NCBI RefSeq assembly: GCF_900631945.1
Contig: NZ_UZWE01000021.1
Span: forward strand, 1-64,000
DNA length: 64,000 nucleotides
Source of the DNA: Paracoccus haematequi
Lineage (GTDB): Bacteria > Pseudomonadota > Alphaproteobacteria > Rhodobacterales > Rhodobacteraceae
Direction of reading: 5' to 3'
Below, one piece after another: positions 1 to 8,800 of the stretch. A program made the translations under genes and the position numbers. A model generated the notes under the pieces. The model had not been told where the DNA came from, searched no databases, and worked only from the letters and a program-made list of their open reading frames with translations. Positions within the stretch are counted from its first letter, which is position 1. Every line of letters begins with the position of its first letter.

Positions 1-115
1 AGGCTCAAGGAATACAGAGGCATCGCCATGCGCTGCTGCAAGACTGATGAAAGTTTCAGCGCCTTCATTGCTCTCGCCGCAACCGTCATCCGACTCCGGT
101 GAACGTCAACACACC

Positions 116-607
116 CTAGTCGCCGCTGCCCTCCAGCCGGATCCGCAATTCGCGCAGGACCGGCAGGGCGATGCGCACGCGGTCGACGCCGATGTCGCGC
201 ACCACCTCGCCGATCAGGGGCATGAAGGCGGCGATGGCCGCGTCGCGCGCTGCCCGGCCCGCCGGGCTGATCGACACGAACTTGCGCCGCGCATCGTCCC
301 AGTCCGGGCGGATATGGACATGGCCCGCCCATTCCAGCCGCGACAGGGTGTTGGTCATCGCCCCCCGCGTCACATGGAAGGCCTGCGCCAGTTGCGCGGG
401 GGTGCGTTCCTCGTTCACATGGGCCAGCAGGTTCAGCACCGAGAAATGCGAGATCTGCATTCCGCGCGGCAGGGCCTTGCTGATCAGGTTGCGCGACAAC
501 TGGTCGGCGATCAGCACCTCGGCGAAAAGGCTGGCCGCAAGCCGGTCATGGGTCTGGGGCTTGTCAGAGGCCGGGGGCCTGTCGGGTTCGGACACAAGGG
601 GGCGCAT
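116..607 (-). CDS. MarR-family transcriptional regulator
   Basis: This is a 163-residue winged-helix regulator of the MarR family; its ligand and targets are unknown. The central part shows the family's winged helix, with the recognition-helix stretch RTPAQLAQAFHVTRGAMTN followed by a basic wing around DWDDARRKFVSIS. I chose the ATG at 607 because translation from 703 would add about 32 residues of low-complexity sequence; the 607 start still leaves a variable N-terminal tail before the conserved LSRNLISKALPRGMQ region. It lies last in a minus-strand run behind comF and grxC, with a 118-base gap that may hold its own promoter. Family assignment is firm, start less so. Confidence 0.85.
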   Translation of the reverse strand: MRPLVSEPDRPPASDKPQTHDRLAASLFAEVLIADQLSRNLISKALPRGMQISHFSVLNLLAHVNEERTPAQLAQAFHVTRGAMTNTLSRLEWAGHVHIRPDWDDARRKFVSISPAGRAARDAAIAAFMPLIGEVVRDIGVDRVRIALPVLRELRIRLEGSGD

Positions 608-725
608 GGTTCCCTGAGGAGCGGGCTGGGTTTTACCGGAGAGGGCGAAATCGTGACCCTGCCTTGCGGTCTGCCCCTTGGTCAAGCCCGACATTGGCCG
701 CACCTTGCGTCACGTCTGCCCATGC

Positions 726-998
726 CTATGCGCCCGTACCCGCCAGCAGGCCGTCCAGCTTGCCCTGACGCTCAAGATCGAACAGGTCGTCGCAGCCGCC
801 GACATGCCGGTCGCCGATGAAGATCTGCGGCACCGTCCGGCGGCCCCCGGCGCGCTGTGTCATCTGCGCGCGGACCTGCGGATCGGCGCCCACGTCGATC
901 TCGTCGTATTGGGCGTTCTTGTCGCGCAGCAACCCCTTGGCGCGGTGGCAGAAGGGGCAGGTGCGGGTGGTATAGATGGTGATCGGGGCTTGGCTCAT
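726..998 (-). CDS. grxC: glutaredoxin 3
   Basis: A 90-residue glutaredoxin of the GrxC type, a cytoplasmic dithiol reductant that uses glutathione. The active site is CPFC at residues 15-18 (the commoner form is CPYC), followed by the TVP cis-proline motif and a C-terminal GGCDD glutathione-binding motif. Length matches the family (about 85 residues). A good ribosome site (AAAAGGA) precedes the ATG. It starts 30 bases downstream of the comF stop in the same direction, and comF-grxC adjacency is common in alphaproteobacteria, so the two are probably co-transcribed. Confidence 0.95.
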   Translation of the reverse strand: MSQAPITIYTTRTCPFCHRAKGLLRDKNAQYDEIDVGADPQVRAQMTQRAGGRRTVPQIFIGDRHVGGCDDLFDLERQGKLDGLLAGTGA

Positions 999-1028
999 GA
1001 TGCGGTCCTTTTCCTGTCGTCCCCATAT

Positions 1029-1767
1029 CTAGTCATCCTTGACCGCCCTTGCCAGAACCGCGACCGACACCGGCCCCGATCCCGCCGCCAGCAGCGCCTC
1101 GGTGGCCGCGGCCATGGTCGCGCCCGAGGCCATCACGTCGTCGATCAGCAGCACCGGCCGCCCCGCCAGGGCCGCCGCATGGCGCGGATTGACCGCAAGC
1201 GCGCCGGCGATATTGGCGAAGCGGTCGCCGACGCCCCGATGATCCTGTCCGGGCGTATGCCGCCGCCGGACCAGCAGGCCGGGCAGATGTGCCGCCCCAT
1301 GCGTCCGAGCCACCCGGCCCGAGATCAGTGCCGCCTGGTTGTATCGCCGCTTCAGCAGCCGCCGCAGATGCAGCGGCACCGGCGCCACGATCGTGTCGGG
1401 CCGCACCAGCGGTGCCGCCGCGCGCGCCAGCCAGGCCGCAAGCGCGGGCGCCAGGTCGGGCCTGTCGCCATGCTTCAGCGCCAGCACCAGCTTGCGCCCG
1501 ATACCCGAATAGACCATCGCCGCCCGCCCGGCCTGCCAAGGGCCGCGCCATCGTCAGGCAGTCGTCGCAGGTCAGCGTCGGGTCGTCCGCGCCCGTCCCG
1601 TCATCGGGCAGCGGCACCCCGCAGCGGCCGCAGGCCGCGCCGGTGATGAAGCGCGTGTCGGGAAAGCAATCCGGGCACAGCTGGCCGGGATCGTCGCCCC
1701 CGCCCGCCACCGGCGCGCCGCAGGACACGCATTGCGGCGGATACAGCAGGCGCAACGCGCCTTTCAT
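1029..1767 (-). pseudogene. comF: ComF family protein, interrupted by a frameshift
   Basis: The N-terminal half encodes the ComF zinc-ribbon part (YPPQCVSCGAP, CPDCF, CGRCG, CDDC) in one frame, and the C-terminal half encodes the phosphoribosyltransferase-like part (VYSGIGRKLVLALKHGDR, then the LLIDDVMASGAT nucleotide-binding loop) in another. The frames meet near 1538-1539. Removing one A there (one T on the coding strand) would give a continuous RPWQAGRAMVYSG, which is what the family has. ComF proteins are linked to DNA uptake, but many bacteria carry them without known competence. I prefer the start at 1767 (strong AGGGGG ribosome site); ATGs at 1794 and 1800 are alternatives. This is either a real inactivating indel or a sequencing error. 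Confidence 0.8.
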
Positions 1768-1798
1768 CGCCCCCTGAAGCACCCTATGTTCCATCCCC

Positions 1799-2635
1799 AT
1801 GACCAAGCCCGCGCCAGATCGCCCCGCCCTGACCGACCGTCCCGCGCTGCTGCGCCAGCGTGCCCGCGCGATTCGCCAGGGCTTCGCCGACGTGCTGCAC
1901 CGGCTTGCCGCCGACGAGATCCAGGATAGGCTCTCCGAGATTAACAGAAGGTTTACGGCTCCGGCCGTGGTGACGGGTTTTCCGCACCTGTGGTCCGAAA
2001 CCTTCCCCGATGCCCGCATCGTCCCCGACGATCCGGTGCTGGATCTGGAACCCGGCGCGCATGACCTGGTGATCCACGCCCTGTCGCTGCACTGGGCCGA
2101 GGATCCGGTGGGCCAGATCGTGCAATCCGCCCGCGCGCTGCGCGAGGACGGGCTGTTCGTCGCCGCCTGCTTCGGCGGCCAGACCCTGCACGAATTGCGC
2201 GGCGCCCTGGCCCAGGCCGAGGTCGAACTGACCGGCGGCCTGTCCCCTCGCGTGCTGCCGATGGGGGAAATCCGCGACCTGGGCCAGCTTCTGAGCCGCG
2301 CCGGGCTGGCCCTGCCGGTGGCCGACGTGGTGACGCAGAAGGCCAGCTATCGCGACCTGATCCACCTGGCCCGCGACCTGCGCGCCATGGGCGAGGGCAA
2401 TGCGATGGCCGCCCGCCTGCGCCGCCCGACCGGGCGCGCGGTGCTGGCGCGGGCTGCCCAGATCCTGGCCGAACACCATCCCGACCGCGACGATCCGTCC
2501 CGGATCGCGGCGACCTTCGATCTGGTCTTCCTGACCGGATGGTCGCCGTCCGACAACCAGCAGAAGCCGTTGCGGCCGGGATCGGCCAAGACCCGCCTTG
2601 AAGACGCGCTGAACGAAATCAGGACCAAGACATGA
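1799..2635 (+). CDS. class I SAM-dependent methyltransferase-fold protein, NDUFAF5/BioC-like
   Basis: A 278-residue protein of the methyltransferase-fold family that includes the mitochondrial complex I assembly factor NDUFAF5. The C-terminal signature QQKPLRPGSAKTRLEDAL is typical of these alphaproteobacterial and mitochondrial proteins. The middle has the DLVIHALSLHWAEDP segment usual after the SAM-binding core, but the early glycine-rich motif I is not obvious, so catalytic activity is uncertain. NDUFAF5 itself is known to hydroxylate an arginine of complex I; a similar role here is inference. It starts divergently from comF and its stop overlaps the hemH start by four bases (ATGA), so the two are co-translated. 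Confidence 0.8.
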   Translation: MTKPAPDRPALTDRPALLRQRARAIRQGFADVLHRLAADEIQDRLSEINRRFTAPAVVTGFPHLWSETFPDARIVPDDPVLDLEPGAHDLVIHALSLHWAEDPVGQIVQSARALREDGLFVAACFGGQTLHELRGALAQAEVELTGGLSPRVLPMGEIRDLGQLLSRAGLALPVADVVTQKASYRDLIHLARDLRAMGEGNAMAARLRRPTGRAVLARAAQILAEHHPDRDDPSRIAATFDLVFLTGWSPSDNQQKPLRPGSAKTRLEDALNEIRTKT

Positions 2636-3660
2636 CGCCAGCCCATGCGCCCGCAAACCATCCCGCGATCCCGCCGAAGAAGACCGGGATCCTGATCGCC
2701 AACCTGGGCACGCCGGACGGCTATGACTATTGGTCGATGCGGCGCTATCTGAACGAGTTCCTGTCGGACAAGCGGGTGATCGACTATCCGGCCTGGAAAT
2801 GGCAGCCGCTGTTGCAGGGCATCATCCTGACCAAGCGGCCCTTCACGTCCGGCAAGAACTACAAGCTGATCTGGAACGAGGAGCGGAACGAAAGCCCGCT
2901 GATGACCATCACCCGGTCGCAGACCGAGGCCCTGCGCGCCCGCGCAGCCGCCGAATGGGGCGACGGGGTGATGGTCGAATTCTGCATGCGCTATGGCAAC
3001 CCCTCCACCCAGGACGTGCTGGACCGGATGGTCAAGGCGGGCTGCCAGCGGATCGTGTTCCTGCCGCTTTATCCGCAATATGCGGGCGCGACTTCGGCCA
3101 CGGCGAACGACCAGCTGTTCCGGGCGCTGATGACGCAGAAATGGCAGCCTTCGGTGCGCACCTGCGAACCCTATTTCGACCGTCCCGACTATATCGCGGC
3201 CCTGGCCGCATCGGTCCGCCGCGCCCTGGGCGACACCGTGCCCGCCAAGCTGGTCGCCAGCTATCACGGCATGCCGCGCCGTTACCTGCTGGAGGGCGAT
3301 CCCTATCATTGCCAGTGCCAGAAGACATCCCGCCTGCTGCAACAGGCGCTTGGCTGGCCCGACGGGGTGATCGACACCACCTTCCAGTCGGTCTTCGGGA
3401 CCGAGGAATGGCTGCGCCCCTATACGGTCGAACATGTGGCCGAGCTGGCGAAACGCGGCATCACCGACATCGCCGTGATCTCGCCCGCCTTCGCCGCCGA
3501 CTGCATCGAGACCCTGGAGGAGATCAACGGAGAGATCCGCGAAAGCTTCGAACATGCGGGCGGCAAGGGCTTCACCTATATCCCCTGCCTGAACGACGAC
3601 CCGGCACATATCGAGGTGATGCTGAACGTCATCCGCGACAATATCGGCGGCTGGGTCTGA
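2632..3660 (+). CDS. hemH: ferrochelatase
   Basis: Ferrochelatase inserts ferrous iron into protoporphyrin IX, the last step of protoheme synthesis. The 342-residue protein has the N-terminal LIANLGTPDG motif, the catalytic histidine in ASYHGMP (His212), and the conserved acidic signature SPAFAADCIETLEEI (about residues 284-298). Length is normal for a bacterial enzyme. It is translationally coupled to the upstream methyltransferase-like gene. Heme supply fits the many cytochromes encoded further right (NapB, NapC, the caa3-like oxidase, catalase). A GC-rich hairpin follows between this gene and the convergent transpeptidase gene. Confidence 0.97.
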   Translation: MTPAHAPANHPAIPPKKTGILIANLGTPDGYDYWSMRRYLNEFLSDKRVIDYPAWKWQPLLQGIILTKRPFTSGKNYKLIWNEERNESPLMTITRSQTEALRARAAAEWGDGVMVEFCMRYGNPSTQDVLDRMVKAGCQRIVFLPLYPQYAGATSATANDQLFRALMTQKWQPSVRTCEPYFDRPDYIAALAASVRRALGDTVPAKLVASYHGMPRRYLLEGDPYHCQCQKTSRLLQQALGWPDGVIDTTFQSVFGTEEWLRPYTVEHVAELAKRGITDIAVISPAFAADCIETLEEINGEIRESFEHAGGKGFTYIPCLNDDPAHIEVMLNVIRDNIGGWV

Positions 3661-3674
3661 TCCCGAAAGCGAAA

Positions 3675-3692
3675 GGGGGCCGCCCGGCCCCC
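3675..3692. terminator. hairpin between convergent genes
   Basis: A 7-base stem, GGGGGCC / GGCCCCC, with a 4-base loop sits between hemH and the convergent L,D-transpeptidase gene. On the minus strand it is followed by a T-richer stretch (CTTTCGCTTTC), so it may serve both directions. No long T run is present. Confidence 0.55.
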
Positions 3693-3697
3693 CGTCC

Positions 3698-4351
3698 TCA
3701 GATCACCAGAACCTGCGTACCGATCTTGGTCAGGCCGAACAGTTCCTTGATATGTTCGTTATACAACCCGATGCAGCCGTTCGACGATTTGCGCCCGATC
3801 TTGCGCGTGTCATGCGTGCCGTGGATGCGGTAATACTGCCAGCTTAGCCACAGCGCATGGGTTCCCAGGGGGTTGTCGGGGCCGGGGGGCACGAAATCGG
3901 GCCATTCCGGGTTGCGGGCCTTCATTTCCGGGGTGGGCGACCAGCTTGGGCCTTCGACCTTCTTGATGATCTCGGTCCGGCCGGTGCGGGTCAGGTCCTG
4001 GCTGACCGGGATGGACGAGGGATAGACCCGATAGGTGGCCCCGTCCTCGGACCAGAAATGCACCGCGCGCGAGGTCAGGTCGCACAGGATCGCGCCGTTG
4101 GTCAGGTTCTGGAAATGCGGCTGCCAGCTTTGGCCGGCGAAGCTGGAGATGTTGTGGCGCTGATCTGCGGTCGGATCGTATTGCACCGCGCCCGCGTCGG
4201 GGGTGGCGCCGGGGACCAACGCGCCCTGGATGGGCTGGCCGGTATAGGGGTCGTACTGCTGGGCAAGCGCCGGCATCGCCAGGCCTGCGGCGCCCAGAGC
4301 TGCGGCCGAACCCAGGAAGGCCCGGCGGCTGATTGCGGATGATCTGCTCAT
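3698..4351 (-). CDS. L,D-transpeptidase (YkuD domain), Tat-exported
   Basis: A 217-residue periplasmic L,D-transpeptidase, an enzyme class that makes 3-3 crosslinks in peptidoglycan or attaches proteins to it. The N-terminus has a twin-arginine signal (SRRAFLG, then an alanine-rich segment ending PALAQ). The C-terminal YkuD domain carries the HGTHDTRKIGRKSSNGCIG motif, containing the catalytic histidine and cysteine. I start at the ATG at 4351 because it opens the signal peptide and has an AAGGA site; the longer reading from 4573 adds 74 residues without a domain. A second transpeptidase lies 0.8 kb away, with a CAP lipoprotein between them. Confidence 0.92.
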   Translation of the reverse strand: MSRSSAISRRAFLGSAAALGAAGLAMPALAQQYDPYTGQPIQGALVPGATPDAGAVQYDPTADQRHNISSFAGQSWQPHFQNLTNGAILCDLTSRAVHFWSEDGATYRVYPSSIPVSQDLTRTGRTEIIKKVEGPSWSPTPEMKARNPEWPDFVPPGPDNPLGTHALWLSWQYYRIHGTHDTRKIGRKSSNGCIGLYNEHIKELFGLTKIGTQVLVI

Positions 4352-4571
4352 CGTCACATGTCCTTCGAAGGATGGCCGTTCTTGCTGGACGGCCTTGACC
4401 ACTCTGCCTTTGGGGGCAGGACGTGCTATACGACCGGGCGGCGATTCCGGCAATTCAAACTGCCGTGCGGGCCAAGATGCCACAGCGCGCCGCTTCACGA
4501 ATTCGTGGGTTTGATCGGCTGATCGTCCTTCGATAGATCTGCGCGCAAGAAACACGAGGGATGGCGAAAAC

Positions 4572-5084
4572 ATGCCGAATTACAAGGTGATCGCGACGCT
4601 GTCGCTGATGGCGCTGGCGGCCTGCCAGCCGCGCAGCCTGCCGCCGGTCGCGCCCGACGGGCAGGCGCTGCCCACCGGCCGCCAGATCAGCGCCGCCGAA
4701 GAGCAGCAGATTCCGATCCGTGTGTTGCAGCAAATCAACACGCTGCGCGGGAACATCGCCGCGCCCCCGCTGACGCTGAACCCGCAGCTGTCGGCGGCCG
4801 CCCTGGCCCATTCGCGCGACATGTCGGCGCAGAACCGGGCCTGGCACTGGGGATCGGACGGATCCTCGCCGCTGGATCGGGCGCGCCGGGCCGGATATCT
4901 CGGCACCGTCATCGGCGAGAACATCTCGGAATCCTATGAAAACGACATGCAGACGCTGTCCGCCTGGATGGGCACGCGCGACACACGCGACGTGATCATG
5001 GATCCGGCCGCCACCAACCTGGGCTTCGCCTGGTATCAGGAACCCTCGGGCAAGCTGTGGTGGACGCTGCTGACCGGAAATTGA
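4572..5084 (+). CDS. CAP-domain (SCP-like) lipoprotein
   Basis: A 170-residue envelope protein with a lipoprotein signal (MALAAC lipobox, lipidated Cys about residue 18) and a CAP domain. The domain signatures are LNPQLSAAALAHSRDM, an HWGSDGSSPLDRARRAGY stretch and GENIS; it ends in WWTLLTGN. Bacterial CAP proteins are secreted and mostly of unknown function; some are thought to act at the cell wall. It is transcribed divergently from the Tat-exported transpeptidase, with 220 bases between the starts, and is convergent with the second transpeptidase. The position between two peptidoglycan enzymes suggests a wall-related job, which is inference. Confidence 0.88.
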   Translation: MPNYKVIATLSLMALAACQPRSLPPVAPDGQALPTGRQISAAEEQQIPIRVLQQINTLRGNIAAPPLTLNPQLSAAALAHSRDMSAQNRAWHWGSDGSSPLDRARRAGYLGTVIGENISESYENDMQTLSAWMGTRDTRDVIMDPAATNLGFAWYQEPSGKLWWTLLTGN

Positions 5085-5097
5085 GCCGCAAGCAAAA

Positions 5098-5117
5098 GGC
5101 CCCGGTCGTCCGGGGCC
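5098..5117. terminator. bidirectional hairpin terminator
   Basis: An 8-base perfect stem (GGCCCCGG / CCGGGGCC) with loop TCGT lies between the convergent CAP and transpeptidase genes. On the minus strand it is followed directly by TTTTGCTT, so it looks like an intrinsic terminator for the minus-strand gene and may also stop the plus-strand transcript. Confidence 0.7.
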
Positions 5118-5143
5118 CTGGTCACAGCGGGTGCCGATCAGCG

Positions 5144-5659
5144 TCAGGGATTGATGACGATGGGAACGCCGGGGCGCAGCATCGCATAGACCTCTTCGAT
5201 CTCTTCGTCCTTGATGGCGATGCAGCCTGCGGTCCAGTCGCGGTTCTTGGGCGCGAAGCGGTTCCCCTCGGGGCCGCGGCCGTGGATGAAGATGTCGCCG
5301 CCCGCGTGACGGCCCAGGGCGGCAGCCAGCGCGGCATCGCGTTCGTTCGGATAGGACACGCCCACCGACAGGTGATAGCGGCTGCGCGGGTTGAAGCGGT
5401 CGATGAAATAGACGCCCTCGGGCGTCTTGCCGTCGCCCTCGAATTGTTTGTGGCCGACCGGCACGTTGCCCAGGCCCACGTCATAGGATTTCAGCACGGT
5501 CGTGCCGTGCAGAAGATACATCTTGCGCGCGCCCTTGTTCACGACGACCTGGGTCACGGCCGGGCCGTTATAGCCCTTGAACTTGCTTTCCGGTTTGCCG
5601 CAGGCCGCCACGAAGGCAAGCAGGGAAAAGGCGACGGCGCGGCGCGTTGGCTTGAACAT
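5144..5659 (-). CDS. L,D-transpeptidase (YkuD domain) lipoprotein
   Basis: A 171-residue L,D-transpeptidase-family protein predicted to be lipid-anchored: the N-terminus is basic, then hydrophobic, ending in the lipobox FVAAC. The YkuD domain shows the HGRGPEG and WTAGCIAIKDEE motifs with the catalytic histidine and cysteine. Proteins of this shape (murein transpeptidase/amidase-like, related to YafK) may cut or make crosslinks between peptidoglycan and envelope proteins. Start at 5659 fits the lipoprotein signal and an AGAGG site 6 bases upstream; the 5755 start would add a non-signal leader. It shares a terminator region with the CAP lipoprotein gene. Confidence 0.9.
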   Translation of the reverse strand: MFKPTRRAVAFSLLAFVAACGKPESKFKGYNGPAVTQVVVNKGARKMYLLHGTTVLKSYDVGLGNVPVGHKQFEGDGKTPEGVYFIDRFNPRSRYHLSVGVSYPNERDAALAAALGRHAGGDIFIHGRGPEGNRFAPKNRDWTAGCIAIKDEEIEEVYAMLRPGVPIVINP

Positions 5660-5720
5660 CACTGCCTCTGACGTTTTTGATTTTTGTGGGTGATTCATAT
5701 CACAAGCGACTGTGATCTGA

Positions 5721-6959
5721 CTAGGTTCTGACGAATTCCGCGACCGTTTCGACATGGGGCGACCACCGGAACTGATCGACCACGATCAGCCGGGACAACC
5801 TGAAGCCGCCATCGGCAAGAAGCTGCGCATCCCTTGAGAAATTGACCGGATCGCAGGCCACGAAGGCCAGCCGCCCGACCTCGGATCCGGCGATTTCGCG
5901 CGCCTGTGCCTCGGCCCCGGCGCGGGGCGGGTCGATCACGATTGCGTCAAAGCGCTCCAGCTCGTCGGCCATCAGCGGGCAACGGGCCAGGTCGCGAATC
6001 TCGGTCGTGACGCGGCCCAGGCCGGGGGCGGCGCGCCAGCCCGCGTCCAGGGCGGTCAGAGGGGCCGCCAGCCCCTCGACCGCGTGGACGGTCGCGGCTT
6101 CCGACAGGGGCAGCGCGAATGTCCCGCAGCCCGCGAACAGATCGACGATGCGCGTGGCGCCCGCCGTCATGCCGCGCACCGCCGTCAGCAGCGCGGCCTC
6201 TCCGTCCGGGGTCGCTTGCAGGAACGCCCCCGGCGGCGGCACGACCCGCGCGCGGCCCATCGGCAGGGCCGGGGGGCGGCGGGTGATCGACTGGCTGTCT
6301 CCGGCCTGATCCTGCCAGGTCAGCCGCGCCAGACCGCCCTGGTCCGCCAAAGCGGCCAGCGTCTGGAACAGCGCCGGATCCAACGGCTTGCCGCCGGTGA
6401 CGGTCAGGTCCAGCCCGGCGGGGCCGTGGATCACCGTCATCGACAGTTCTGCGCTGCGCGAGGCGCCCGCCACGGTGATCTGCCGCAGCAGGGGCAGGGC
6501 TGCGGTGATTTCGGGGCGCATGACGTGGCATTCGGCCAGATCCACGATCACGTCCGAGGCCCGCGCGTGGAACCCGACCAAGGCGCCCTTCTTGGTGCGT
6601 TTCCCCGACAGCACCGCGCGGCGTCGCGACAAGGGGGGCGAGACATGCACCGCCTCGATGGGCGCGGGCAGGCCGCGCGCAGCCAGCGCGGCCTCGACCA
6701 CCTGCCGTTTCCAGGCGGTGGTGAAACCGTCCGACGCGTGCATCAGTGAACAGCCTCCGCAGGCGCGGTAATGGGTGCAGATGGGCCGCACCCGGTCGGC
6801 CGAGGGCGTGACGATGCGCGGCGCGGCGATGCGGCCATCCTGCGCCTCGCCCTCGATGCGTTCGCCGGGAAGGGTCAGGGGGGCAAGGGCACGGCCTGCG
6901 TCGCCGGCCGCCACCCCGTCGCCGCGACGGCCCAGGCGCTCGACCTGCCACAGGCTCAT
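5721..6959 (-). CDS. class I SAM-dependent RNA methyltransferase (TrmA/RlmC/RlmD family)
   Basis: A 412-residue member of the TrmA/RumA family, which makes 5-methyluridine in 23S rRNA or tRNA. An N-terminal iron-sulfur motif is visible (CTHYRACGGC, plus a later Cys in ECHVM). The methyltransferase half has DLFAGCGTFALPLS (SAM binding), DPPRAGA, and ACDPVNFSRD, where the cysteine is the expected nucleophile; a glutamate in SPHVETVAEF fits the catalytic base. Which uridine is modified cannot be told from sequence. The ATG at 6959 overlaps the stop of the ABC exporter gene (ATGA), making this the last gene of a five-gene overlapping operon. Confidence 0.93.
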   Translation of the reverse strand: MSLWQVERLGRRGDGVAAGDAGRALAPLTLPGERIEGEAQDGRIAAPRIVTPSADRVRPICTHYRACGGCSLMHASDGFTTAWKRQVVEAALAARGLPAPIEAVHVSPPLSRRRAVLSGKRTKKGALVGFHARASDVIVDLAECHVMRPEITAALPLLRQITVAGASRSAELSMTVIHGPAGLDLTVTGGKPLDPALFQTLAALADQGGLARLTWQDQAGDSQSITRRPPALPMGRARVVPPPGAFLQATPDGEAALLTAVRGMTAGATRIVDLFAGCGTFALPLSEAATVHAVEGLAAPLTALDAGWRAAPGLGRVTTEIRDLARCPLMADELERFDAIVIDPPRAGAEAQAREIAGSEVGRLAFVACDPVNFSRDAQLLADGGFRLSRLIVVDQFRWSPHVETVAEFVRT

Positions 6960-8800
6960 TCGGCCGCTTCCTCGGTGCCCAGGAAACCGCCCGACTGCCG
7001 GTTCCAATACCGCGCATACAGCCCGCCGCGCGCCAGCAGGTGATCGTGGCTGCCCTGTTCGACGATCCGGCCCGCATCCATGACGATGATCCGGTCCAGC
7101 TCGGCGATGGTGGACAGCCGGTGGGCGATGGCCAGCACCGTCTTGCCCTTCATGGCGCGGACCAGGGCATCCTGAACCTGGGCCTCGACCTCGCTGTCCA
7201 GGGCACTGGTGGCTTCGTCCAGAACCAGGATCGGCGCGTCCTTGAGGAACGCGCGGGCCAGCGCGATCCGCTGGCGCTGCCCCCCCGACAGCTTGACCCC
7301 GCGTTCGCCCAGATGCGCGTCATAGCCCTTGCGCCCGGCATGATCCTGCAAGGTCAGGATGAAGTCATGCGCCTCGGCGGCCCGCGCCGCCGCCTCGACC
7401 TCGGCCTGGCTGGCGCCGGGGCGGCCATACAGGATGTTGTCGCGGGCCGATCGGTTGAACATCGCCGTTTCCTGCGTGACCATGCCGATCTGGCGGCGCA
7501 GGCTTTCCTGCGTGACGCGGCGGATGTCCTGCCCGTCGATTCGGATGGCGCCTTTTTCCACGTCGTACAGCCGCAGCAGCAGCGCGACCATGGTGGACTT
7601 GCCCGCCCCCGACGCGCCGACGATGCCCACCTTCTCGCCCGGTCGGATATGCAGGTCGATGTCGCGCAAGCCGCCTTCGTCGCGGCCATAGGCGAAACCC
7701 ACATGGTCGAAATCGATCCGGCCCGCGACGCCCTCCATCGCCACGGCATCGGGGGCGTCGGTCAGGCCATGGGCGGGGGACAGGGTCTTCATGCCGTCCT
7801 CGACCTCGCCCACGCTGCCCCAGATGCCCATCAGCGCCATGCTGACCCAGCCGGTCATCTGCGACAGGCGCATGGCGATGGCCCCCGCCGCCGCCACGTC
7901 GCCCGGCGTGGCCTGGCCCTGCCGCCACAGCATGATGGACCCGCCCACCAGGATCACCGGCAGCACCCCCGCAATCACCATCAGCGACATGCGGAAGCTG
8001 CTGCTGACCACGCCGAAATCCAGCGCCCGTTCGCGGAACCCCGCCATGGCACCCAAGGCGGCGCGATCCTCGTGTTCGGCATGGGCGAACAGCTTGACGG
8101 TCTTGATGTTGGTGATCGTGTCGACCACCTGGCCGGTGATCATCGCGCGGGCCGAGGCGCGGGCCCCCGATTTCGCGCGGATGCGCGGCAGGAAGAACTT
8201 GATCAGCACCAGATAGGACGCCAGCCACAGGATCAGCGCCACCGCGCCCCAGGCATCGACCGACACCAGGAAGGCCGCCGACCCCAGGATCGAGGCCAGC
8301 GCGAAAGCCACCACGTTCACCATTTCCGTGGCGACATCGGTGACGGCGCGGGCGGTCTGCATCTGCTTCTGCGCCAGCCGCCCGGCAAAGTCGTTGTCGA
8401 AGAAGGCGACCGAATGGCCCATGGTCCAGCGATGGATCCGCGACAGGACCAGCGGCAGCACGTTCGGCCCGATGATGACGCTGCTGGTCGCGGTGGACAG
8501 GCCGAAGATCAGGGGCCGCAGCAGCAGGAAGAAGCCCACGAAGGCCGCGACCAGCAGCCCGTTCTGGCCCCAGAAGGCGCCCGGATCGCCGCTGGCGATG
8601 GCGTCCACGACCCAGCCCAGCAGCACGGCCGCGACCACGTCGGCCACACCGCCCAGTGCGGATGCGACGGCGGCCAGCCCAAGCCCGCCCCAGGCCCCCG
8701 ACAGGCACCAGCGGAAGAAGGCCAGCAGCGTGGCGGGCGGCGGGCCCTCGGCGGGGCGGAAGGCGTCGATCAGGCGGCCAAGGCGGTGGTGCAGGGTCAT
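6956..8800 (-). CDS. ABC transporter, fused permease and ATPase (exporter type)
   Basis: A 614-residue half-transporter of the exporter (MsbA/ATM-like) class. Roughly residues 1-330 form the six-helix membrane domain and the rest the ATPase, with Walker A VGASGAGKSTM, signature LSGGQRQRIALARA, Walker B ILVLDEATSALD and switch histidine AIAHRLSTI. It would work as a homodimer in the inner membrane; the substrate is unknown. The start at 8800 overlaps the CCA-adding enzyme's stop (ATGA). The reading frame is open far upstream, but the upstream part is a shadow of the cca gene. Confidence 0.93.
   Translation of the reverse strand: MTLHHRLGRLIDAFRPAEGPPPATLLAFFRWCLSGAWGGLGLAAVASALGGVADVVAAVLLGWVVDAIASGDPGAFWGQNGLLVAAFVGFFLLLRPLIFGLSTATSSVIIGPNVLPLVLSRIHRWTMGHSVAFFDNDFAGRLAQKQMQTARAVTDVATEMVNVVAFALASILGSAAFLVSVDAWGAVALILWLASYLVLIKFFLPRIRAKSGARASARAMITGQVVDTITNIKTVKLFAHAEHEDRAALGAMAGFRERALDFGVVSSSFRMSLMVIAGVLPVILVGGSIMLWRQGQATPGDVAAAGAIAMRLSQMTGWVSMALMGIWGSVGEVEDGMKTLSPAHGLTDAPDAVAMEGVAGRIDFDHVGFAYGRDEGGLRDIDLHIRPGEKVGIVGASGAGKSTMVALLLRLYDVEKGAIRIDGQDIRRVTQESLRRQIGMVTQETAMFNRSARDNILYGRPGASQAEVEAAARAAEAHDFILTLQDHAGRKGYDAHLGERGVKLSGGQRQRIALARAFLKDAPILVLDEATSALDSEVEAQVQDALVRAMKGKTVLAIAHRLSTIAELDRIIVMDAGRIVEQGSHDHLLARGGLYARYWNRQSGGFLGTEEAAE

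Noticed and set aside
1-115. A gene at the left edge
   Set aside because: Short open stretches exist but none has a start, ribosome site and motif that I can support.
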